The position numbers and the translations under genes are program-made. Shown here in pieces: positions 48,488 through 57,300 of a stretch of DNA of 64,000 nt. The stretch's first letter is position 1. Every line of letters starts with the position of its first letter. The notes below the pieces were generated by a model. The model searched no databases. It worked only from the letters and a program-made list of their open reading frames with translations, and was not told the DNA's origin. The DNA comes from Lepidodermella squamata (lineage: Eukaryota > Gastrotricha), in the NCBI GenBank assembly GCA_047495785.1, contig JBLDXI010000029.1, positions 2,294,001 to 2,358,000 of the forward strand. Direction: 5' to 3'.

Positions 48488-48895
48488 TGGATAAGACGTT
48501 ATCAACTCGTTTATCCCTTTTTCTTCGGCATTTTCAGCAAAACAATGTCAAAAGTTGTAGAATGGACGATTACAGCACCAGAGATTCACTATTATTAATA
48601 CTAATAAGCATAAATGTGCTTCAAAAGCGCCCTATATCAACGAGAAAAACAGCCTGTAAACACCGTGATACGACGACGAGATGCAAAAAACACGAGCGTT
48701 TCCGAGTACTACGCAGCGGCGTTTTTTTCTGCAGCGGACACACCGCCGCCACTAATAAATGAGAAGTACGCTGGGTCCGGGCCAGGAGAAGAACATGAAT
48801 GCACTCTGGATTCCGACTTCTAATTGCGATATCTGAAAAGAGAGAAGAAATTATTAGCCTCGCCAACATGAATTTTCGAAGCAAAAAAATAAGAA

Positions 48896-48966
48896 TGAAT
48901 CAGTCGAAAGATGGTGTAAATTTTCTCACAGAATTCAAATATGTGCTTGTAATACATCATTTCTAG
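48896..48966 (-). ncRNA. Box C/D snoRNA 1, guide to 28S CGAAAGATGGTG (yeast Am807-type)
   Basis: On the minus strand: C box ATGATGT, then about 50 nt, then CACCATCTTTCG, one A, and D box CTGA. The guide pairs with the universally conserved 28S/25S segment CGAAAGATGGTG. The fifth base from the D box pairs with the second A of CGAA, the position of yeast Am807 (snR39/snR59; human U32/U51 site). Confidence 0.8.
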
Positions 48967-49114
48967 CGCAAAATTATGAAATATTAACAATAGCTTACCA
49001 TGCAAAATTTCGCGCGTAACCAAAGCCGTATACGATGGACAAAGAAACCTGAAAAATTAAGTAAGATTAAGAGTTGAATCGAAAATAACAATTCGTAAGA
49101 TTAGCTATTCATGC

Positions 49115-49184
49115 ATAATCAGTCGAAAGATGGTGTAAGTTTTCTCACGGAATTCAAATATGTGCTTGTTAAACATCATTTCCT
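49115..49184 (-). ncRNA. Box C/D snoRNA 2, duplicate of snoRNA 1
   Basis: Nearly identical to snoRNA 1, with only a few differences: C box ATGATGT, D box CTGA and the same 12-nt guide against CGAAAGATGGTG. Lies in the next intron upstream (49051-49220). Confidence 0.8.
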
Positions 49185-49574
49185 AACGCTAGCTAGTCAG
49201 TAATTCCTCTGTGACTTACATCGAGCGAAGTATCGATTTTGTAAAGTGGCAGCACGCCGGGCACGTCTCATTGATTTCCTATCAAAAAAAACCGATTAAT
49301 GAGCGGGAAAAAATATGAAAAAATCTATGTCCTTTAGCCTTGATCATAAGAACGAAAGTGAAATCGTCAAAAAGATTCAGACGAACGAGACAGTTTCTAA
49401 TCATGCTTAGGCTGTAGGACAGGCGTATCGATAAGTTTGCTTACCAATCAAGTGAATTTGCATTGTTCCCAGTCGATGAATCTCCAGCCATAACTTCAAC
49501 CTCCAACCTGTAACACAATAAACTCGATTAATACAAGCGAGCATTTCAGAACAATTCATGTAAATCATTCAAAT

Positions 49575-49642
49575 ATTTTCAGACTCGAAAGATGGTATAT
49601 AGAAAGATATCACGTGTTTCAAATTATTTTTGTCATCAGTAA
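49575..49642 (-). ncRNA. Box C/D snoRNA 3, guide shifted by two bases (yeast Gm805-type)
   Basis: Minus strand: C box TGATGA, guide ACCATCTTTCGAGT, D box CTGA. Two extra bases between the rRNA match and the D box move the fifth-base target to the G of CCCGAAAG. That is the position of yeast Gm805, the site of snR39b. One internal mismatch is present near the D box. Confidence 0.75.
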
Positions 49643-49798
49643 ACTTTTCTCGAAATTCTGATTCAATAAAAAAGCACAAACCTTTCAGTTGTCCATGTCA
49701 GCCTTTGACTTGCCACCGAACCCCTGAAAAAGACATCAAGAGAATTACAACCAAGTTAAAATAGTTGATAATATTGGCTATTTTTTGAAGGGCTATCG

Positions 49799-49867
49799 GC
49801 TATCAGACTCGAAAGATGGTATTGAGAAAGATATCACGCGTTTCAAATTTTGTTTGTCATCAGTTAT
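49799..49867 (-). ncRNA. Box C/D snoRNA 4, duplicate of snoRNA 3 (Gm805-type)
   Basis: Same organisation as snoRNA 3: C box TGATGA, guide ACCATCTTTCGAGT, D box CTGA. The spacer shares GATATCACGxGTTTCAAATT (plus-strand text) with copy 3. Lies in the intron 49724-49917. Confidence 0.75.
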
Positions 49868-50043
49868 AAGCCCATAAAACCATATCAGTGAACAGCGGAA
49901 AGGAATGAGGAGCTTACTTTTAAAACGCAGATGCGCATTGGCTGATCGACTGGAAAGGATTTGAAGCGAAAATACCTGGAACATAATAAGAATCGTTAAA
50001 CATATGGATGAACAACATCGTACAAAAATTGCATTCAATTTGA

Positions 50044-50113
50044 AGAGTCAGACGAAAGATGGTGAAAAACATCTCATGGAAATCGAAAATGGGTATGATA
50101 TGCATCATGTCAT
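50044..50113 (-). ncRNA. Box C/D snoRNA 5, Am807-type guide, diverged body
   Basis: Minus strand: C box ATGATGC, guide TTTCACCATCTTTCG, one T, D box CTGA. The rRNA match is the longest of the five related guides. The spacer is unlike copies 1-4, so this is an older paralogue. Fifth-base target is the same A as for snoRNAs 1 and 2. Confidence 0.75.
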
Positions 50114-50303
50114 AGAAGCAATCTTAAAATAAAAAATACTTACAATAATTCTTGCTGCTGCTCGCAATAAATGTTTGTTTCTAATGCTTCTCGTGGCATT
50201 TCAAAGTGAAGTTTGTTTCCAGGAGTGACCTGTATAAATATAAAGAGTCGATGTAAGTCGATGAACAGAGAAACAGATTAAAAGGGTGAAATCTGGTGAA
50301 ATA

Positions 50304-50378
50304 ATATTCAGACTAGGGCATGTTTGATTTATCTTCATTGGAACCTCGAAATTGGCCAAATCAACAATCATCACTATC
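50304..50378 (-). ncRNA. Box C/D snoRNA 6, second family, target uncertain
   Basis: Minus strand: C box GTGATGA followed by TTGTTGATTTGGCCAATTTC, then ATGCCCTAGT and D box CTGA. It clearly shares ancestry with copies 7 and 8 but has one base change in the D guide (CTAGT against CAAGT) and a different D' guide (GAGGTTCCA). Confidence 0.7.
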
Positions 50379-50536
50379 AAGAATCAACGAAAAATATGAA
50401 GTTATAATTTACCATTTCATCTCTGGGTGGCGCAGCTCTTCACACGGGGGTATCACGGCGAGTTATCTGTTGAGAATAAAAACATTACAAGATTAATTAT
50501 AGCTACACAAGAGAGAAGCCTTCCTACGGATACAAC

Positions 50537-50613
50537 AAAATCAGACTTGGGCATGTTTTGTTTTATCTTCAAAGGATCCCTCGAAATTGGCCAAATCAAC
50601 AATCATCATTATG
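50537..50613 (-). ncRNA. Box C/D snoRNA 7, second family, guide to 28S ACTTGGGTAT
   Basis: Minus strand: C box ATGATGA, internal GGCCAATTTCGAGGGATCC before a D'-like TTGA, then ATGCCCAAGT and D box CTGA. The D guide can pair over ten bases (one G-U) with the conserved 28S segment ACTTGGGTAT; the predicted site is the first G. I do not know a described yeast or human guide for that base. Confidence 0.7.
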
Positions 50614-50796
50614 GAGTAATTGGTCAAGACTAAAATCAATAAAAGAGAACAGTTAGAACCTACCATTATCAATCATCTTCAAGCCATAGCTCATGGTTCA
50701 GCGTAATGCGTAATCACGAAGACATATCTGTCGGAAATAAAAACGAAGCTGGTTAATAACAGCAAATTAATAAAGAAGTATCTTTGCAGTTAAACC

Positions 50797-50873
50797 GAAA
50801 TCAGACTTGGGCATGTTTTGTTTTATCTTCAATGGCTCCCTCGAAATTGGCCAAATCAACAATCATCATATAA
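50797..50873 (-). ncRNA. Box C/D snoRNA 8, second family, guide to 28S ACTTGGGTAT
   Basis: Nearly identical to snoRNA 7 outside the D' guide, which here reads GAGGGAGCCA before TTGA. That could pair with the conserved 28S segment TGGTTCCCTC over ten bases with one G-U. D guide ATGCCCAAGT and D box CTGA are as in copy 7. Confidence 0.7.
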
Positions 50874-51050
50874 ATAGCGGCATATTTACGAAAATAAGCT
50901 ACTAACTACGATTACTGTCAGTACATGCAGGCTTCAACCAAACTAACCTCTTCGAATTCCTGCGATGACAGCGCATAGACCAGCTCCAAATCAGCTTCAT
51001 ATCGCTTTAACCATAACGTCAAGGCATAGCGAAGAAGATCGGGAATCTTA

Positions 51051-52011
51051 CGGTCGAAGTAGTAAGTAGCAAGAGAAAATCTGATTTAGATGCAACAATA
51101 GCTTGAATTCTGAACATTGATCTACTCTCTAAAACCAAGACCCAAGTGCCACGCGGCACGCGGTACGACACCTAAAAAACGTGCTTTCTGCACTTCCAGC
51201 CAAAAAAACATTCGCTAACAGCACTTAAAATGTGAAGGTCGTCCATTAATTTTAACGTAATTAGTCATTTAAGCAATATATTTATTATTTTATCTATTAT
51301 TTTATTTAAAAAATTCTCTTTTCAACCATAAGGTTTTGGCGCTAACATTTTTCCGGTTTTCAGCTTTCAGTGGTTAGCCTTTTTCTGCCTAAAATTAGGC
51401 AGAATTTTCCGCTATAGCTTTTTCTGCCTAAATGGTAAGTAGGCGCTTGAATCGCGTCAATCCCCACAAAATGCCTTTAAAATTGAATTTTCTAGTCTAT
51501 CTTGCAATAATAACTAACCTAAATGGCTTAATCCGTGAATAATTCATCATTGGCGCCCATAATAAGGCGGTTACACGTAACACGTAAAGCGTTTTACTTA
51601 GCCTGTCTTAGCGCGGCATCTTTAGTCATTATCTATCTATATTTGATTTATTTTTTATTATAATACGCTTTTTGACAAATAAATGGAGCAATACAATTAA
51701 AATGATCATTGGCATCGTTTCTGGGGCCTTCCGCTACATAGCGAAATTTTAGGCAGAAAAAGCTATAGCGGAAAATTCTGCCTAATTTTAGGCAGAAAAA
51801 ATTTCTCGCTTTCAGTTCCCCCGGTTGTTTCCAGTTTCGAAGAAGAACCGCATACTTGAAGACCCAAGGTGTCGCAGACTTTTAACTCTCATATTCACAT
51901 CTCATTTACACTGGCTTATTTCCACCTGATGTTTCCGACCTCAATTTAAGACTGTCAACCTAACTCCGCTTTTACTTTCTATCCATAGCACATCAATAGC
52001 GAAGTACATTT
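51051..52011. other. Divergent intergenic region with a fold-back element
   Basis: About 960 bp between the presumed 5' end of the snoRNA host (minus) and the first GRHPR gene (plus). It contains the 420-bp fold-back element described separately. A pyrimidine-rich stretch ending in ATAG lies about 25 bp before the GRHPR start and resembles a splice acceptor. No coding sequence is evident. Confidence 0.45.
51380..51802. mobile_element. Fold-back/MITE element with ~55 bp inverted termini
   Basis: The left end (51380-51432) contains TTTTTCTGCCTAAAATTAGG, CCGCTATAGC and TTTTTCTGCCTAAA. The right end (51747-51802) is its reverse complement almost base for base. Each arm is itself palindromic around CCTAAAATTAGG. 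The centre is AT-rich and non-coding. Such symmetric ends mark a small non-autonomous DNA transposon. Target duplications were not clear. Confidence 0.8.
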
Positions 52012-53064
52012 ATGAACGCGTTTCTTTCTAGCAACGTCCGTTCCTTGATTCAATCCGCTCGATTAGTCTCGATGGCTTCTTCAGCAAAGAGTTACAATGT
52101 CCTTGTTACGGCCGCTGGAATTCCCAAACCTGCCATCGAATTTTTGAAGGCAAAGAATTGTACCATTGACCAATGGCATCTGGAAACTGTGATGCCAACT
52201 GATGAGGTGAAAAAGCGCATCAAAGACGTTGATGCCGTTTATTGCACTCTCAACGATCAGATTTCCCGAGATGTTATTAGCGCAGCCAGTGATAAACTAA
52301 AGGTCATTTGCACCATGTCGGTAGGAGCTGATCATGTGGATAAGGCTGCTCTCAAGGAGCGGGGAATTCGGTTTGGATACACGCCCGATGTAGTTACTAA
52401 CGCTTCGGCAGAACTGATAACCTGTTTGATCCTGACTACGATGCGGAAAACCTTTCAAGGCGCACTGGCTGTGAGAAATGGCGAGTGGCCCGATGGATGG
52501 CGGCCTTTGTGGATGTGCGGTGACACGATCTGCGAATCAACACTTGGTTTTGTTGGATTTGGCCGAATTGGACAAGCTCTCGCTGCCCGACTGAAAGCAT
52601 TCAGCCCTGCTAAAATTCTTTATCATTGTCAAAATCGGAAGGCCAACCTTGAATCTGAGTTGGGTGTTACCTGGTGCGACAACTTGGACGGAATAATGCA
52701 ACAGTCTGACGTCGTGATTGTTTGCTGCGCTTTGGACGATTCAACTCGCCATTTAATGTCGAGGAGAACACTTGGTCTAATGAGAAAGGGCTCGTACTTT
52801 ATTAATGCAAGTCGCGGTGGGGTTGTGGACCAAGATGCTTTGATTGAACTGCTGCGGCAAGGTCACTTTGCAGGCGTAGGGCTTGATGTCACGACTCCTG
52901 AACCTTTACCCGCTTCTAGCGAATTGCTTAAATTTCCCGAATGTACTGTTTTCCCCCACATGGCTTCATCCTGCATTAAAACGCGTGAAAGAATGGCTGA
53001 CTTGGTTGTTCGAAACATTTGGGCCGCTTTGCAGGGCGAGCCCATGCCTGCCGAATGGAAATAA
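52012..53064 (+). CDS. GRHPR: Glyoxylate/hydroxypyruvate reductase (GRHPR), copy 1
   Basis: An intronless gene for 350 residues of the D-2-hydroxyacid dehydrogenase family. It reduces glyoxylate to glycolate and hydroxypyruvate to D-glycerate with NADPH or NADH. The Rossmann motif is GFVGFGRIGQALAAR. Catalytic residues of the family are in place: Arg in INASRGGVVDQDAL, Glu in TTPEPLP, and His in FPHMASS. The substrate-loop block SVGADHVDKAALKERGI is typical of GRHPR. The first 20 residues before MASSAKSY have an Arg/Ser-rich amphipathic look (MNAFLSSNVRSLIQSARLVS) and may target mitochondria or peroxisomes; translation could also start at the second Met (52072). The second copy follows 160 bp downstream. 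Confidence 0.93.
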   Translation: MNAFLSSNVRSLIQSARLVSMASSAKSYNVLVTAAGIPKPAIEFLKAKNCTIDQWHLETVMPTDEVKKRIKDVDAVYCTLNDQISRDVISAASDKLKVICTMSVGADHVDKAALKERGIRFGYTPDVVTNASAELITCLILTTMRKTFQGALAVRNGEWPDGWRPLWMCGDTICESTLGFVGFGRIGQALAARLKAFSPAKILYHCQNRKANLESELGVTWCDNLDGIMQQSDVVIVCCALDDSTRHLMSRRTLGLMRKGSYFINASRGGVVDQDALIELLRQGHFAGVGLDVTTPEPLPASSELLKFPECTVFPHMASSCIKTRERMADLVVRNIWAALQGEPMPAEWK

Positions 53065-53222
53065 CATTATAACGGTGCTCTACTTACATGACACTGAAAA
53101 CTACCGCTGCTTCCTTGTTGCATATTTATGATGATATATCACCTGCCATTTGCTTGCTATTATACCTACCAAAGAGCTATTTTTCTTCAATTCCGTTGAT
53201 GTTTTATAGGTTTTATTTGAAC

Positions 53223-54206
53223 ATGTCTGATAAACTCAGGGTATTAATAACGGCTCATGCTCTTCCAAACGTGGCTTTTGAGCTGCTGAACAACCACAAT
53301 TTTGTGATTGACCAATGGAATGAAGAGACCGTCATGCCCAAGGAGGAAATTTTAGCCAGGTCGAAGGACGTGGATGCAATTATTTGCACTGTCGTGGATC
53401 AAATCACTAAAGAAATCGTCGAAAACGCTAGCCGACTTAAAGTTATTAGCACATTTTCTGTAGGGACTGATCATATAGATAAATTGGCTCTTAAGCAACG
53501 AGGAATCCGTTTAGGCCACACTCCAGATGTTTTGACGGATTCAGTCGCTGACTTGATAATTTGTTTAGTTCTGGCTAGTACGCGTCGAATTTTCGAAGCT
53601 GCCCAAGCTGTGAAAAACGGAGAGTGGGACGACAAATGGCGGCCATTTTGGTTAACAGGAAAATCTATGACAAGCTCAAGCTTTGGCCTGATAGGTCTTG
53701 GCAGAATCGGTCAAGCAGTTGCTCGTCGCTTGATACCTTTCAAACCCTCTAAAATCAAATACCATTGCAGAAGCCCAAAATTAGATTTAGAAGAGGACCT
53801 TGGCGTCATGTTCACGAAGAATATGGACGATTTATTAAAGGAATCAGATGTCGTTATTGTTTGTTGCTCTTTGAATGATTCAACGCGACAATTATTGAGC
53901 AAGGATAAACTTGGATTAATGAAGAAAGGGTCGTATCTAATCAATGCTAGTCGAGGTGATGTATTTGACCAAGACGGGCTGGTTGAACTATTGCAACAGG
54001 GCCATTTCGCCGGAGTAGCGTTGGACGTGTGTTCACCGGAACCGCTACCAGCGAATCACGAGCTGTTGAATTTTAAAGAGGTGATCGTCCTTCCTCACGT
54101 GGGGGCAGCTGTGAACGAAACACGAACTAAAATGGCAGAGTTGACAGTTAACAATGTCATTGCTGCTTTGGAAGGCCGTGAAATGCCTGCGGAATACACT
54201 CTATAG
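53223..54206 (+). CDS. GRHPR: Glyoxylate/hydroxypyruvate reductase (GRHPR), copy 2
   Basis: A tandem intronless paralogue of 327 residues. The frame is open from 53088, but MSDKLRVLITAHALP (53223) aligns with MASSAKSYNVLVTAAGIP of copy 1, and ATAG followed by G at about 53210 looks like an acceptor just before it. The Rossmann motif is GLIGLGRIGQAVARR; the catalytic Arg is in INASRGDVFDQD, the Glu in CSPEPLP and the His in LPHVGAAV. It has no N-terminal extension, so a cytosolic location is likely while copy 1 may be organellar. The 160-bp spacing would fit co-transcription, but this cannot be shown from sequence alone. Confidence 0.92.
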   Translation: MSDKLRVLITAHALPNVAFELLNNHNFVIDQWNEETVMPKEEILARSKDVDAIICTVVDQITKEIVENASRLKVISTFSVGTDHIDKLALKQRGIRLGHTPDVLTDSVADLIICLVLASTRRIFEAAQAVKNGEWDDKWRPFWLTGKSMTSSSFGLIGLGRIGQAVARRLIPFKPSKIKYHCRSPKLDLEEDLGVMFTKNMDDLLKESDVVIVCCSLNDSTRQLLSKDKLGLMKKGSYLINASRGDVFDQDGLVELLQQGHFAGVALDVCSPEPLPANHELLNFKEVIVLPHVGAAVNETRTKMAELTVNNVIAALEGREMPAEYTL

Positions 54207-54311
54207 CGATGCTTTGCTAACATTTTGAATAATTAGGACTCAGTCGGATTATTTTTCAACAATTTTTATCAATTTTTTCTCTAAATCTAGAGTTGAAATA
54301 TATTAGCTGAG

Positions 54312-57300
54312 ATGGTTTTAACACCCCACGAGCTGTGCCGAATCGACGATGCCGCGTCTAGTCTCATCGTCGATCCTTATTTGCGATTTCGAACTCACAA
54401 GATGAGCACTCGATTTCGGTCGAAAAACGACGAAGACGACTGTGCGAAATTGCTCAACGATTACCGCCGACACGGAAATATCGAACTAGCCGTCGACAGC
54501 TACATGCAGACGTCGACGATTCAGTCGTTTTGGCGCGTTTCTGGGCTGAAGAAACCATCGCCGGCTAAAATTCAGGACGTTCGAGATCACATCGCAGCGT
54601 ATTTGCTCATGTTCAGCCGCGATGCCGGCTTCGAAATTCGGCCGTGCTATCGCTATTCGGGCGAGCGGAATCTCGGCGCCAAGTTGTGTATTACAAAGTT
54701 CTTTCGGAAAGATGACGTCATAACGTGTCTGATTGGCAAAACTGCGTTGCTGACGCCGGATGACGAGAAGAAAATTCTGAAGCCAGGCGCCAATGATTTC
54801 TCTGTCATGTAAGCAGAATTATTTGCGTAATTTCTAACATTTGAATATAGCATTCAAGGGATAAAAAAATTACGGTAAATTATTATCCCTGCTCTAGATT
54901 TTCCGTAAATATGGTTTTCCAGGTCATCCTTGAAATCTTGGTTTTTATTAGGCGTATTTTTCGCTGTCGCCAGTAAATTTACTAGTTGAGCTTCAGTCTG
55001 TAGAGCCGATATCGATTTCGATTCTAGAAATCAGTCATTTTCACGATATCAGTAATCTTGGAATCCAACATCGGTCCACATACCTGAGGGTACCAGGCAG
55101 CCAAAATAAAGAGGGTCTTACTTTTAGCGGAACTAAATTTTTGAATTTCTATTGGACCAAAAACCACTTTTTGAAACTTTCAGGGATGTCATGATTGATC
55201 AGCTTAATTCAAAATAAACCATATTAAATTCAGCGTGAAATTCTGTATAGGACGCATTTTTTCGCTTCACAATATATTGCCTCAATTTCGTAGAAATATT
55301 CGAAAAGCGACCTTTGGTTTATCTAAAATTAGAAAAATTAAAAAATTAAATTAAAATTAGCTTCCGCGACTTGCAGATTTGGTTCCGCTAAAAGATATTC
55401 AGAACTAACAATTCCTACGGACCATGAAGAAGGAAAATTTATTGCTGGAACCTCAGTTTTATCGGTGACAATATTTACATCCGCATTCTGGGAAAAACGA
55501 GGATCATTTTGAGACCGAAAGTTATGAAAAAATTATGCTAATTTTCCGCTAATTTTGAGGTTTCTATACCCTGTGGTTACTAAATATTTTCCCAATTGAG
55601 CTAACTGGTAACTCTAAGGTATGCAAAAATTGATTAAATTAGTTCTCAAAATGAAGACCGCAAGGAATCTGCGGAAGTCTCTCCAAGGAATGACCAGGAA
55701 AATTGCAAAAATTTTGCGGGCTACGTTGGTTTTGCATATAGGCAATTTCGGTAGTAATGAAATAAGATTCCACCGTTAACGCTGATTCTGATTAATGGGG
55801 AATACGCCACTTACACAAAAAGTTTTGAACAAACTTTTTTGCACAAAATCGATTTTTTTTATTCGTTCGAATCGTCGATGAATTCAAAGCATCGCTGATA
55901 CATTTGTTTCGAATGGTTGTAAACAAGAAGGAGCGCGTGCTCATTTATTTCTACGGCACAGGATGTTAAATTTGCTTGTCTTTGACGGTTTAAAGGCTCG
56001 TTTTCTCACCAATGCGGGAGACAATTTTACTCCAATTCACTGTCACTTGAATAAAAGTATCAGCGATGCTTAGAATTCATCGACGATTCGAACGAATAAA
56101 AAAATCGATTTTGTGCAAAAAAGTTTGTGCAAGTTTGTTTGTGCACAACTTTTTGTGCAAAAAGTTTTGTGCATGTCGAGTATACCCGATTAATGCATTT
56201 AACCCTCCCGTGAAAACTTCCAATGAAAATTTGGTAGTGAACGCGGAAGGTTTGATGTCTTTGGATGATATTTTCCTCATTTGAATTGGGGTTTGAGAAA
56301 AACCTTAGCATTTGTAATTTTATTCCAATTTTTTATTAAATTATATTGTATTGTTCACTGCTCTTTTGCGCATATATTTTGTTAATTTCCGTTTTATTTT
56401 ATCGAAAATGCAGATATTCCACCCGGAAAGGCATGGCTATGCTTTGGCTGGGCCCAGCTTCGTACGTTAACCACGACTGCGACCCGAGTTGCGAGCTCGT
56501 GCGTAAAAACAACCAAACCGTGGTTCTACGAGCTTTACGCGACCTTCGACCAATGGACGAAATTACCATCTACTACGGCGACGGCTTTTTCGGCCCCGGC
56601 AACGAGCTGTGCGAATGCGAAACCTGCGAACGTCTTCAACAGGGTGCTTTCTCGAACAAACAACCTGATACAGAAGCTCAAGCTCAACCTCAACAGAATG
56701 ACGACAATCCATCAGTTGCGTCTTCGCTGGTTAACTCGGAGGGCGGTAAGCCGGTCTCGGAAGATTCTGAACAGTCGAGCAGTTCGGCGAAGCGACGGCG
56801 GGGCGAATCGATGTTGAAGTCGTTGAATTCGGTGAATCTGGGCCGGGCTTGGCGGCCGTCGCCAACTGTTGCATCTGCTTCATCTGCGTCAACTTCAGGC
56901 GAGGGCGACGGCGAAAGTGGACCGAAAAAGTACACTTTAAGAGAGCGGCGAAGCCAGAGTAAGATTGATATTTATTTCTATTGGTCTTGATTTTTTTAAT
57001 TTAAAGTAATTTATTTACTAAAAAATGGCTTTCAAATTTGTTGGGAATTTCATGAATAATTAACGGAAATTTAAATAAATTGTGCGTGATTTTTATTTTT
57101 TTTTGAAACACTGTCATGGTTTGACAAAATAATTGGAAAAAATTTCCGAAAAAATGCGTTTGGTGCAATAGTTAATAATCTATAATGACGGACACCTATC
57201 GTATATAATGATCAATAATGACCCCAGGATTGTGCTATTATTTTGGAAAAAATATAATGCTCATACCCTAAAGGGAGGTAATATTTAACCATCCGGATAA

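Larger units (their letters stand above)
48750..51050 (-). ncRNA. Non-coding snoRNA host transcript (one box C/D snoRNA per intron)
   Basis: Reading the minus strand, short exons of about 45-125 nt without an open frame alternate with introns of about 165-220 nt. Exons seen: about 50948-51050, 50664-50727, 50413-50468, 50144-50229, 49918-49976, 49680-49723, 49446-49508, 49221-49279, 48999-49050, and a last exon below 48833. Donors are GTAAGC, GTAAGT, GTAGGT, GTAAAT, GTTAGT and GTTTGT; acceptors end in CAG or TAG. Eight of nine introns hold a C/D snoRNA; the intron 49280-49445 has none that I can see. The layout is that of UHG/GAS5-type host genes. Alternatively the exons form the 5'UTR of NADK2, whose ATG is about 350 bp downstream on the same strand. 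Confidence 0.75.

Noticed and set aside
48896-50113. Assignment of the five related guides to U18.
   Set aside because: The U18 guide pairs with the AAACACGGACC region of 28S. These guides pair with CGAAAGATGG, which fits the Am807/Gm805 (snR39-type) sites instead.
56959-56990. Ending SUV4-20 at the in-frame stop at 56990.
   Set aside because: The donor GTAAGA at 56959 joins in exact phase to the long open exon at 59131-59711, which otherwise has no start or partner.
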